In this document: positions 57,347 through 64,000 of the stretch, piece after piece
Position numbering within the stretch: the first letter of the stretch is position 1
Layout of the letters: the number at the start of each line of letters is the position of its first letter
Origin: Saccharothrix sp. NRRL B-16314
GTDB taxonomy: Bacteria; Actinomycetota; Actinomycetes; Mycobacteriales; Pseudonocardiaceae
Direction of reading: 5' to 3'
Assembly: GCF_000716595.1 (NCBI RefSeq)
Contig: NZ_JNXC01000008.1
Coordinates: forward strand, 248,001-312,000
DNA length: 64,000 nt
Position numbers and translations under genes: made by a program
Notes under the pieces: model-generated
What the model was told of the DNA's origin: nothing
The model's database searches: none
Seen by the model: the letters and a program-made list of their open reading frames with translations, nothing else

Positions 57347-58296
57347 GGCCGGCCCTCCGCGGCGCGACCGGTGGAGCGCAGGAACACGTCGTCGAGCGTC
57401 GGCCGCTCGTAGGTCGCCCTCAGCACCGCCACGTCGTGCAGCTGCGCCTCGGCCACGACCGCGGGGAGCGCCGAGGGCGCGTCCGCGACGAACACCGACA
57501 CCTCGTCGTCGACCGCTTTCACCTGCTGCACCCAGGACAAACCGCTGAGCACCTGTCGGAGCCGGTCCGCCTGCCGGGTTCGGACCACGACCACGTCGGC
57601 CCCGAACTTCCGCTTCAGCTCGGCGGGCGTCCCGGTCACCACACCGCGGCCCCGGTCGAGGATCGTCACGCGGTCGCACAGCGCGTCCGCCTCGTCGAGG
57701 TAGTTCGTGGCCAGCAGGACCGTCCCGCCGCCGTCGCGCAGTTCCCTGACGTGGTCCCAGACCTGGCGCCTGGACGGCACGTCCAGCCCCAGCGTCGGTT
57801 CGTCCAGGATCAGCACGTCGGGTCGGTGCAGCAGCCCGCACGCGAGGTCCAACCGGCGTTGCATGCCGCCGGAGTACTCCGACACGAGCCGGTCGGCGTC
57901 GGGCAGCAGGCCGAGCAGGTCCAGCACCTCGGCCACCCGCCGATCCCGGTCCCGGCGGGGGATGTGGTGCAGGTCCGCCTCGATCTCCGCGCTCTCCCTG
58001 CCGGTGAGCAGGTGCCGGACTCCCTTCTCCTGCGGCACGTACCCGATGTGGCGGCGGGCGCGGGCCGGGTCCCGCCGCACGTCGAGGCCGGCGACGCGGG
58101 CGCTGCCGGAGGTGGGTGCCAGCAGCGTCGTCAGCATGCGGATCGTGGTGGTCTTGCCCGCGCCGTTCGGACCGAGCAGGCCCATCACCTGCCCGGTCGG
58201 CACCCGCAGGTCGAGGTCGCACACCGCGTGGCGATCGCCGAAGACCCGGCCGAGGCCGCTCGTCGTGATCGCCTCGCCGGTCACGGGTTCGGCCAC
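57343..58296 (-). CDS. ABC exporter ATP-binding protein (DrrA-like)
   Basis: A 317-residue ATPase of the DrrA/CcmA drug-exporter type. Walker A is GPNGAGKTT at about residues 42-50, the Q-loop lies in YVPQEKG, the signature SEYSGGMQRR near 138, and Walker B LILDEPTLGLD near 157-167. A C-terminal extension of about 90 residues, typical for DrrA, ends in the ATYERPTLDDVFLRSTG motif. The GTG at 58296 overlaps the 3' end of the dioxygenase gene by 16 bases. It pairs with the permease gene that follows. Confidence 0.9.
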   Translation of the reverse strand: MAEPVTGEAITTSGLGRVFGDRHAVCDLDLRVPTGQVMGLLGPNGAGKTTTIRMLTTLLAPTSGSARVAGLDVRRDPARARRHIGYVPQEKGVRHLLTGRESAEIEADLHHIPRRDRDRRVAEVLDLLGLLPDADRLVSEYSGGMQRRLDLACGLLHRPDVLILDEPTLGLDVPSRRQVWDHVRELRDGGGTVLLATNYLDEADALCDRVTILDRGRGVVTGTPAELKRKFGADVVVVRTRQADRLRQVLSGLSWVQQVKAVDDEVSVFVADAPSALPAVVAEAQLHDVAVLRATYERPTLDDVFLRSTGRAAEGRP

Positions 58297-59144
58297 GCCG
58301 GCTTGCGGGAGTAGTCCATCATGCGGTCCCGGTCCGGGCCGTCGTAGGTCGGCAGCAGCTCACCGAACGGGGTGCCTGCCAGCGGGTGGTCGGGGTCCTC
58401 CCACCAGCCGACCGGCGGCTGGCAGAACTGGTTCGTGTAGTGCGCGCGGAACTCCGCGGGCAGCGAGGAGAAGTGCGGCACCAGCAGCAGGTCCACCGCG
58501 GTCCGCCACGCGTCGGTCGTGTTCGGGTGGGTGGAGTGGATCACCCGGACGTCACCGATCACGAGGTCGCCGGGCTGCGCGAGCACGTCGACCTCGCCCG
58601 GCCACGACTGGTGGGACGGCGAGTCCGCGGGCTGGCCCTCGATCTCCAGGGTGTGCGGTTCCGGGAGGTCGTGCAGCGGGTGGCGGGCGAGGTGGCTGCC
58701 CGGGATCGCCCGCAGGCAGCCGTTCTCGGGCGTGGTGGGGTGCAGGTAGAGCATGCAGAACAGCTGGGTCGGCTCCACGACGTACGTGCGGGGCGTGCCC
58801 CAGGCCCACCAGTCCTGGTGCCACCACAGCCCCGGTGACCGCGGTGGTTTCGCGATCACGTAACCGTTGATCCACTTCGGGTCGGTCATGCCCAGGTCGC
58901 GGAACGCCTCCTGGACACCCCGCGACAGCAGGACCGCGACGAGTTCCGGATCGTCGTAGCGCACCGGGATGAGGCTGCCGTGGTGGGAGAACCGCTCGAA
59001 GTGGTCGCGCGGCTCGGCGTCGAGCTTTCGCCGGGCCAGTTCCGCCAGCCCGTCCAGCTCGGCTTGGTCGAGCACCCCGGGCACGAGGCAGAAACCGTCC
59101 CGGCCAAGGCCCTCGACGAGTTCGGTGTTGGTCTTCACGTCCAT
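58281..59144 (-). CDS. Phytanoyl-CoA dioxygenase (PhyH) family enzyme
   Basis: A 287-residue Fe(II)/2-oxoglutarate dioxygenase. The facial triad is His109-Gln-Asp111 (WWHQDWW) with a distal His at 203 or 206 (VIHSTHPNTT). Arg214 is placed to bind 2-oxoglutarate. FQ-type entry sequence DGFCLVPGVLDQAELDGL lies near 16-33. Relatives hydroxylate or halogenate-like oxidise small metabolites in actinomycete pathways. It overlaps the methyltransferase gene upstream by ten bases and the ABC ATPase downstream. It is one of two PhyH-type enzymes in this operon. Confidence 0.88.
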   Translation of the reverse strand: MDVKTNTELVEGLGRDGFCLVPGVLDQAELDGLAELARRKLDAEPRDHFERFSHHGSLIPVRYDDPELVAVLLSRGVQEAFRDLGMTDPKWINGYVIAKPPRSPGLWWHQDWWAWGTPRTYVVEPTQLFCMLYLHPTTPENGCLRAIPGSHLARHPLHDLPEPHTLEIEGQPADSPSHQSWPGEVDVLAQPGDLVIGDVRVIHSTHPNTTDAWRTAVDLLLVPHFSSLPAEFRAHYTNQFCQPPVGWWEDPDHPLAGTPFGELLPTYDGPDRDRMMDYSRKPAWPNP

Positions 59145-60073
59145 GCCGGGTCCTCTCGCGGGACGGGCCGGCGGGGTTTGCGCACCAGAAGCCGCCGGTA
59201 GGTCATGCGGTGATCGCGGTACAACTCCAGGGTGAGGTTCACCGCGGCGATGAACTCGTCGAGCATCATCTTCCCGTAGGCGGGCCGGCCGGGCAGGACG
59301 TGCGGGTCACCGGGCCAGTCGGCGAGCACCCTGGGGGCGAAGTAGCTGCGCATCTGGTGCTCGAAGTGCTCGGCCATGGGACCGCGGCCGATGTGCCCGA
59401 GGTCCATGATCGCCTCGGCGGGAGGGAACCCCGCCGCGAGCAGTTCGTGCTCGATCCGGTCCGTGTGCGTGAAGTGCGGGTAGCGGAAGTGGGCCGACAA
59501 CCGCTCGATGTCGTGGTGGTCGGCCAGCGGCGTGAGCATCCAGTCGTCCACCACGAACCGCCCGTCCGGCCGCAGCGCCTCGAAGACACGGGTGAACGCG
59601 GCTTGGTGGTCGGACACCTGGTAGATCATGTTGATGCTGACCGCCACGTCGTACGGCCCCTCGGGCAGTTCGCGCTGGCAGTCGGCGACGTGCACCCGGA
59701 CCGTGTCGCGGAACTGCGGGTGGCGTTCGGTGATCCGCCGGTGGGTCGTGGCGTGCGCGACGGAGTTGGTGACCGAGGTGACCGACACGCCGTAGTGCTC
59801 GGCCAGCAGCCGGGCCGGCCCGCCGACACCGCCGCCGATGTCGAGGACGTGCTCCCCGGGAACGAGCTTCGCCAGCCTGCCCACGTCCAGCGTGTGGTCC
59901 CTCGACCCCCGCCACCACTGCTCGCCGTCGGCCCACATCTCCGTGTCCGCGACCATCGGCGGGTGCAGCAGGTCCCTGGTGAAGTAGGCGTGCAGCCCGG
60001 CGCCCGGGACGCCGACGTGCGCGCCGACGATGTCCGACGTGTAGTGCTCCTGGGGTGGGCTGGACGCGGTCAT
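59135..60073 (-). CDS. SAM-dependent methyltransferase in the corrinoid-linked operon
   Basis: A 312-residue class I methyltransferase of the tocopherol/sarcosine-methyltransferase style. Motif I is VLDIGGGVGGPARLLAEHYG at about residues 75-94. Motif post-I is VHVADCQRELPEG near 126-138. SINMIYQVSDHQAAFTRVFE near 145-164 and LRPDGRFVVDDWML near 166-179 are typical. Sequence after residue 200 includes a helical cap (DRIEHELLAAGFPPAEAIMD). The ATG at 60073 overlaps the preceding gene's stop (ATGA). It acts on an unknown small molecule, presumably one also handled by the two dioxygenases. Confidence 0.87.
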   Translation of the reverse strand: MTASSPPQEHYTSDIVGAHVGVPGAGLHAYFTRDLLHPPMVADTEMWADGEQWWRGSRDHTLDVGRLAKLVPGEHVLDIGGGVGGPARLLAEHYGVSVTSVTNSVAHATTHRRITERHPQFRDTVRVHVADCQRELPEGPYDVAVSINMIYQVSDHQAAFTRVFEALRPDGRFVVDDWMLTPLADHHDIERLSAHFRYPHFTHTDRIEHELLAAGFPPAEAIMDLGHIGRGPMAEHFEHQMRSYFAPRVLADWPGDPHVLPGRPAYGKMMLDEFIAAVNLTLELYRDHRMTYRRLLVRKPRRPVPREDPAWT

Positions 60074-60549
60074 GCCCGGAACCCGAAGGTGGCGACGAAC
60101 GCGAAGTCCGTCGCGCTGTTGCTCAACCGGACGAGCAGGAAGTCGTCGTACAGGCCCGGCGGTACTTCGGTGTCCACCGCGACCCGTACCCCGAGGAACG
60201 CCGGGAAGGTCAGCCCGGACAGGTCGACCTCCACCTCCTTGGTGTTGTCGTCGGCGCTGGTGAGGCGTTCGGAGGCCAGCACGGTGGGTGTGCTGTGGTT
60301 CGGGTCGGTCGGGTCGGGCACGTAGGCGGTCACCGTGATCAGGTGTCCCGGGTAGCCCTGGAAGGTCTGCACGTCCCGGGTGCGCACGACCAGCGTCGTC
60401 GTGTCCGCGGCCGTGGGGTCGGTCTTGTCCAGCGTGAGTGGTAACTCCACACCGAGACCGCTGTAGGCGGCGTTGCCGTGGATGCCCGGCTCGTCGCCCA
60501 AGTGGATGCGACCTTGCCACACGAGTTCTGCCTGCGGGCTCAGCGCCAT
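60070..60549 (-). CDS. Unrecognised 159-residue protein in the corrinoid-linked operon
   Basis: A soluble protein with no family I can name and no signal peptide. It begins LVWQGRIHLGDEPGIHGN and runs through strand-rich segments: LVVRTRDVQTFQGYPGHLIT near 53-72, then KEVEVDLSGLTFPAFLGVRV near 105-124. The end is DDFLLVRLSNSATDFAFVAT. It looks like an all-beta sandwich, perhaps a binding protein or an enzyme with few polar catalytic residues. The ATG at 60549 has AGGAGGACATC directly upstream. It sits between the two tailoring enzyme genes, overlapping both neighbours, so it is an integral part of the pathway. Confidence 0.78.
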   Translation of the reverse strand: MALSPQAELVWQGRIHLGDEPGIHGNAAYSGLGVELPLTLDKTDPTAADTTTLVVRTRDVQTFQGYPGHLITVTAYVPDPTDPNHSTPTVLASERLTSADDNTKEVEVDLSGLTFPAFLGVRVAVDTEVPPGLYDDFLLVRLSNSATDFAFVATFGFRA

Positions 60550-61736
60550 GATGTCCTCCTGGGATCGTCGTTGTCGTGGTCCTGGTCTGGGAGTGAGCGC
60601 AGCAGGGCGGCGGCCTCTGCCGCGACCGCCGGGTCCCCGCTGTGCTCGGCGGTGACCCGCAACGCACTTGCGGCGGCGGGGTCGTGGCGGCGGCCGGCGG
60701 CGATCGCTTCGCGTTCCCGCGCCGCGTCGGCTCGCGGGTCGTAGTCCGCGAGGACGAGCGGCAGCCCTCGCCAGTAGTGCGCCAGCGGGTCGTCCCGACC
60801 CCGACCCGGCCAGGTGCGGTAGACCTCGTCCCAGTCGCCGTCGTCGAGTTCGACGGAGTCGCGGCAGACCGGCTCGTCGAGCGGCTGGTAGCGGCAGTCC
60901 GCGGACAGCCGCAGGCCACCGGTGTTGGGGCTGCCGCCGTGCACCGTGTACGCGGTGAACACGAGGACGTCGCCGGGGTCCATCGGTCCGCTGTGGACCA
61001 CGTCGACCGGTAGATCTGTCTCCCAGCCGACGATCGTCCCGGCGCACAGCCGCAGGGGCAGCAGGCCGTCGCGGTGTGACCGGGGCACGATCGTCAGGCC
61101 GCCGGTCTCCGGCGTGACGGGGGCGAGCGGGGTCCAGGCGGTGAGGGTGCGCGGAGAGCCCTGCACGCCGGGGTGGTCCTGGTGCAGGCCGCTGACGACC
61201 AGCGAACGCTCGGGCGCGACGAACCGCAGCACCTTGCGGGGGTGGACGAAAACCGGTTCGCCGAGCAGGGATTCCACCACGGCGAGGAGGGCGGCGGAGT
61301 GCATCAGCGCGTGCAGGTCGCGCAGGCGCCACATCGCCTTCAGGACGGCCTGGCGGGTCGGTTCGGGGCACCGGGCCATGGCCTCGGCATCGACGGCAGG
61401 CAGGGCCGCGCCGGTTGGCTGGGGTGTGCCCGCTCCGGTCGGCTGGGGTGTCCACGCTCCACCAGGCTGCGGTGTCCACGCTCCGCTCGGCTGCGGTGTC
61501 TCCGCTCTGCCCGGCTGCGGTGTCCCCACTCCGCTCGGCTGCGAGGTGCCCACCGTCCTCGTGCGCAGCCAGCCCGCGTCGGTGGCGAGCGCCAAGACCT
61601 GGTGGCGCACCCGCGCAACCTCGGCCGCCGGCAGCACGTTCCGCAGGTAGAGGTAGCCCTCGTCGGCCAGGCGGTCGACCAGGCGAGCACGTTCAGCGAG
61701 CAGTCCCGTGGAATCGGTGTAGGGCAGCTGTTCCAC
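60540..61736 (-). CDS. PhyH-family dioxygenase with an internal Pro-Gln-Pro repeat insert
   Basis: A 398-residue Fe(II)/2-oxoglutarate dioxygenase-like enzyme. The N-terminal block DEGYLYLRNVLPAAEVARVR lies near 25-44. The metal motif is GLHQDHPG (His-x-Asp) near 182, the distal His is in AYTVHGGSPNTGG near 254, and an Arg follows in LRLSADCRYQ. Between residues 65 and 111 a low-complexity insert repeats the octamer PQPxGAxT about six times, interrupting the usual fold. A helical extension of about 90 residues with Arg/Asp-rich sequence ends the protein. The GTG at 61736 has GGAGGGCCC upstream. It is the fourth gene of the visible operon. Confidence 0.85.
   Translation of the reverse strand: MEQLPYTDSTGLLAERARLVDRLADEGYLYLRNVLPAAEVARVRHQVLALATDAGWLRTRTVGTSQPSGVGTPQPGRAETPQPSGAWTPQPGGAWTPQPTGAGTPQPTGAALPAVDAEAMARCPEPTRQAVLKAMWRLRDLHALMHSAALLAVVESLLGEPVFVHPRKVLRFVAPERSLVVSGLHQDHPGVQGSPRTLTAWTPLAPVTPETGGLTIVPRSHRDGLLPLRLCAGTIVGWETDLPVDVVHSGPMDPGDVLVFTAYTVHGGSPNTGGLRLSADCRYQPLDEPVCRDSVELDDGDWDEVYRTWPGRGRDDPLAHYWRGLPLVLADYDPRADAAREREAIAAGRRHDPAAASALRVTAEHSGDPAVAAEAAALLRSLPDQDHDNDDPRRTSWR
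61404..61544. repeat. 24-bp in-frame tandem repeat inside the PhyH gene
   Basis: About six imperfect 24-bp units encode the octamer PQP(S/G/T)GAxT at residues 65-111 of the dioxygenase. The unit length, a multiple of three, keeps the frame, and copies differ mostly at third positions and in the variable residues. Confidence 0.8.
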
Positions 61737-61766
61737 GGGCCCTCCTCTGTGTTCCCGATGTGCGGT

Positions 61767-62555
61767 TCAGCGGGCTCGGACGGGCACCACTAGCGGCCCG
61801 TCGCCGGTGTCGATCACCCGGACCCGCGCCTGGTAGTGGGTGGCGAGCGCGGCTTCGGTGATCACCTCGCGCGGCGTGCCGTCGGCCACCACGCGACCAC
61901 CGGCGAGCAAGACCACCCGATCGGCATACGCACCGGTGATCGACAGGTCGTGCATCGTGGTCAGCACGGTCAGCTCGTGGTCGCGGCGCAACGCGTCCAC
62001 CAGGTCCAGGACTTCCTGCTGGTGGCCGATGTCCAGCGCACTGGTCGGCTCGTCGAGCAGCAGCAACCGCGCCTGCTGGGCCAGGGCACGGGCCAGGAAG
62101 ACCCGCTGGAGCTCACCACCCGACAACGTGGTCAGCACGCGGCCGGCGAAGCCGTACAGCTCCAGCCCGACCAGCACCTCGTGCACCACGTCGAGGTCGG
62201 CGGCCGACTCGCGACCGAACCGGGGGATGTACGCGGTGCGGCCGAGCAGGACGTAGTCGAGCACCGTGACACCCGGCGGCACCACCGGCGACTGGGCGAC
62301 GGAGGCGACGAGGCGGGCCCGCTCGCGGTGGCGTATCCGGCGCGCTTCCCGGCCGAGCAGGTACGCCTCACCGGTCGCCGGAACCAAACCGGTGACCGCC
62401 CCGAGGAGGGTGGACTTGCCGGCCCCGTTCGGCCCGATGATCGTCACCCACTCACCGGCGTGGACGGCCAGGTCGACCCCGTCGATGATGCGGTTGCCGC
62501 CCAGCTCCACCCTCAAATCCCGGGTCTCGATCACCGGGTCGGCGGCGGCGGTCAC
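61767..62555 (-). CDS. ABC importer ATP-binding protein (BtuD/FecE-like)
   Basis: A 262-residue ATPase of the iron-siderophore/cobalamin importer class. Walker A is IGPNGAGKST at about residues 40-49, the Q-loop is in SVAQSPVVPPG, the signature TTLSGGELQRVFLARALAQQ near 142-161, and Walker B LLLLDEPTSALD near 163-174. The ATG at 62555 overlaps the permease stop (ATGA). With the FecCD-type permease and the binding protein upstream it makes a complete type II importer. A cbiZ-like gene in the same operon points to corrinoids as cargo rather than siderophores. Confidence 0.9.
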   Translation of the reverse strand: MTAAADPVIETRDLRVELGGNRIIDGVDLAVHAGEWVTIIGPNGAGKSTLLGAVTGLVPATGEAYLLGREARRIRHRERARLVASVAQSPVVPPGVTVLDYVLLGRTAYIPRFGRESAADLDVVHEVLVGLELYGFAGRVLTTLSGGELQRVFLARALAQQARLLLLDEPTSALDIGHQQEVLDLVDALRRDHELTVLTTMHDLSITGAYADRVVLLAGGRVVADGTPREVITEAALATHYQARVRVIDTGDGPLVVPVRAR

Positions 62556-63685
62556 GAGCGTGCCACCGTGCTGGTGCGCAGCACGAGGACGAAGAACGGC
62601 GCACCCAGGAACGCGGTGACCACGCCGATGGGCACCTCTGCGGGCGCGGCGGCGGTGCGCGCCACCAGGTCGGCCAGCACCAGGAACGCGCCGCCGACCA
62701 ACGCGGAGACCGGGAGGATGGTGCGGTAACCGACGCCTGCGAGCAGCCGGACGGTGTGCGGCACGATGATGCCCACGAAACCGATGAGCCCCGAGACCGA
62801 CACGGCCGCCGCCGTGCCCAGCGACGCCGCGGCCGTCAGCAGGTACCGCGTGCGCTGCGGGTCGAGTCCCAGCGCGGAGGCCTCCGCGTCACCCACCGAC
62901 AGCACGTCCAGGTCCCGTCGGTGCAACAGCACCACCACGGCGGTCACGACCGCGTAGGGCAGCACCAGCAGGACGTCGCGCCACCCCGCGGTGCCGAGCC
63001 TGCCCAACAGCCACGAGTAGACCTCGCGGATGGCGTCGGCGTCGCGTTGCATCAGGAACGTCTGGCCGGCGGCCAAAAAGGCCGACACCGCGACGCCCGA
63101 CAGGATCAGAGTGGACGGAGTCCGGTCACCGCCCCGCGACGACGCGAGGGCGTAGGTCATCGCGACGGCGGCGATCGCGCCGACGAACGCGGCCAGCGGA
63201 GTGCCGAACGGCAACGCCCCGGTCGCGTCACCACCGCCGCTGCGGCGCAACGTGATCACCGCCGTTACGCCCAGGCCCGCGCCGGCCGCCACGCCCAGCA
63301 GGTGCGGGTCGGCCAGGGGATTGCGGAACACGCCCTGGTAGCACGCGCCGGCCAGCGCGAGCAGCCCGCCCACCAGCAGCCCGAGCACGGCCCTCGGCAA
63401 TCTCAGTTCCAGCAGCAGCGCCTGCTGCCGCTCGGTCAACCCGCTGTCCAGGTCGACGCCCGGGATCAGACCAGCCAGTTCCCGCGCCACACCCGACAGG
63501 GGCAGGGTGACCGGCCCGACGCTGACACCGACGACCAGCGCGCCGAACGCCGCTGCCAGGCCCACCACCAGCCACACCGGGCGCAGCCGCGCGGGCCGCA
63601 GCGGAACGCGGACGGGAGCCTGCTGCGCCGGGGTCCCGCTGTCGGCGCGCTTCACCACGACGAGGGAACCCTCACCCGGACTCAT
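62552..63685 (-). CDS. FecCD/BtuC-type ABC importer permease
   Basis: A 377-residue permease of the FecCD family with about ten hydrophobic segments. LRLPRAVLGLLVGGLLALAG near 93-112 is the family entry motif. ACYQGVFRNPLADPHLLGVA near 113-132 is the classic NPLADP signature. SVSGLIGFVGIIVPHTVRLL near 303-322 matches the coupling region that meets the ATPase. The N-terminal 40 residues are basic and hydrophilic. The ATG at 63685 overlaps the binding-protein stop by 14 bases. Confidence 0.9.
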   Translation of the reverse strand: MSPGEGSLVVVKRADSGTPAQQAPVRVPLRPARLRPVWLVVGLAAAFGALVVGVSVGPVTLPLSGVARELAGLIPGVDLDSGLTERQQALLLELRLPRAVLGLLVGGLLALAGACYQGVFRNPLADPHLLGVAAGAGLGVTAVITLRRSGGGDATGALPFGTPLAAFVGAIAAVAMTYALASSRGGDRTPSTLILSGVAVSAFLAAGQTFLMQRDADAIREVYSWLLGRLGTAGWRDVLLVLPYAVVTAVVVLLHRRDLDVLSVGDAEASALGLDPQRTRYLLTAAASLGTAAAVSVSGLIGFVGIIVPHTVRLLAGVGYRTILPVSALVGGAFLVLADLVARTAAAPAEVPIGVVTAFLGAPFFVLVLRTSTVARS

Positions 63686-64000
63686 CCACCGCGTCCGCGA
63701 TCACCCGGACCAACTCGACCACGCGCGGCCCCCAACGCGAGGCGATGTCGTCGTCCAGAGCCACGATCCGGCCCTCCCGCACCGCCGTGATCGCGCTCCA
63801 GCCCGGCCGCTCCTTGACCGTCTCCGGGCTCTGCGCGCAGCACTTGGTGTCGGCGAGGAAGATCAGGTCGGGGTCGGCCTGGATCAGGAACTCCGCGGAC
63901 AGCTGCGGGTAGCCGGCGTTGACCTGCTGCGGGTCCACGGCGTCGGCCACGTTGACCAGGCCCACCTGGTCGAACAGCGACCCGACGAAGGTGTTGCCGG
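63672..64000 (-). CDS. BtuF/FepB-type substrate-binding protein (partial, N terminus outside window)
   Basis: The last 108 residues of a type III periplasmic binding protein are present. They include FVGSLFDQVGLVNVADAV at the window edge, YPQLSAEFLIQADPDLIFLA near the middle, a CCAQSPETVKERPGW loop, and a C-terminal helix ending VIADAVDESG. This is the C-terminal lobe pattern of BtuF and siderophore-binding proteins. The signal peptide or lipobox lies beyond the right edge. It is upstream of, and overlaps, the permease gene. The operon promoter, and any cobalamin riboswitch, would be beyond 64000. Confidence 0.85.
   Translation of the reverse strand, partial: GNTFVGSLFDQVGLVNVADAVDPQQVNAGYPQLSAEFLIQADPDLIFLADTKCCAQSPETVKERPGWSAITAVREGRIVALDDDIASRWGPRVVELVRVIADAVDESG

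Noticed and set aside
63672..64000. Cobalamin riboswitch for the importer operon
   Set aside because: The leader of the operon lies beyond the right edge, and no B12-box-like structure was seen inside the window.

Overview
The window comes from a high-GC actinomycete. Third codon positions are almost always G or C, many genes start with GTG or TTG, ATGA/GTGA start-stop overlaps are common, and several genes look leaderless. A DUF3558-type lipoprotein, a calerythrin-like EF-hand protein, F420/LLM-type oxidoreductases and PaaX/HxlR/XRE-type regulators fit the order Pseudonocardiales (Saccharothrix, Lentzea, Actinosynnema and relatives); that placement is inference. No rRNA, tRNA, CRISPR array or intact mobile element was found. 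The region is accessory in character, with many secreted proteins, small regulator-target pairs and several decayed genes.

Layout. 1-2861: a minus-strand, coupled SseB-like / AAA ATPase / TPR-like module, cut by the left edge. 2862-8780: an HxlR remnant, an LtrA membrane protein, a serine hydrolase pair divergent from an unusual regulator, a secreted FN3 protein and a DUF4342 protein. 9020-17482: a PaaX-type regulator divergent from a nine-gene catabolic operon. Its SDR, amidohydrolase, CoA ligase and MaoC hydratase match the CouN/O/L/M beta-oxidative deacetylation route for p-hydroxycinnamates, followed by an MHS-family transporter and a VanA/VanB-type demethylase. Together they could take up ferulate, shorten it to vanillate and demethylate that to protocatechuate. 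17548-24243: an FAD monooxygenase, a broken DUF998 gene, cyanase divergent from a formate/nitrite-family channel, a DUF1801 protein, a BMP-family lipoprotein, and an HxlR regulator with its alpha/beta hydrolase. 24495-32955: secreted proteins (RICIN beta-helix, AOC-like barrel and others), two methyltransferases and an orphan TRAP-type binding protein. 33159-39122: an MTAP-like protein with an XRE regulator, DUF4240, AraC and RibD/DHFR-like genes, and a winged-helix/membrane protein pair under a 25-bp palindrome.

39818-42895 is a tightly coupled operon of a calerythrin-like protein, an isopropylmalate-dehydrogenase-like protein, an isochorismatase-family hydrolase and an LCMT-like methyltransferase. 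43036-48058 holds a TetR/PanE-like pair with a textbook operator-promoter, an LLM oxidoreductase, and an Lrp regulator divergent from an LLM/deaminase pair. 48554-55564 holds a DHA2 exporter, an I36 protease inhibitor, a DUF3558 lipoprotein with a decayed partner, an IS110 remnant and small hypothetical genes.

55896-64000+ is the most striking block: one minus-strand operon of at least ten genes. A BtuF/BtuC/BtuD-like importer (cut by the right edge) at the 5' end and a CbiZ-type adenosylcobinamide amidohydrolase at the 3' end enclose two phytanoyl-CoA-dioxygenase-like enzymes, a methyltransferase, an unrecognised 159-residue protein and a Drr-like ABC exporter. It reads as corrinoid uptake and salvage welded to a small tailoring and export pathway, and is the best candidate here for an undescribed system.
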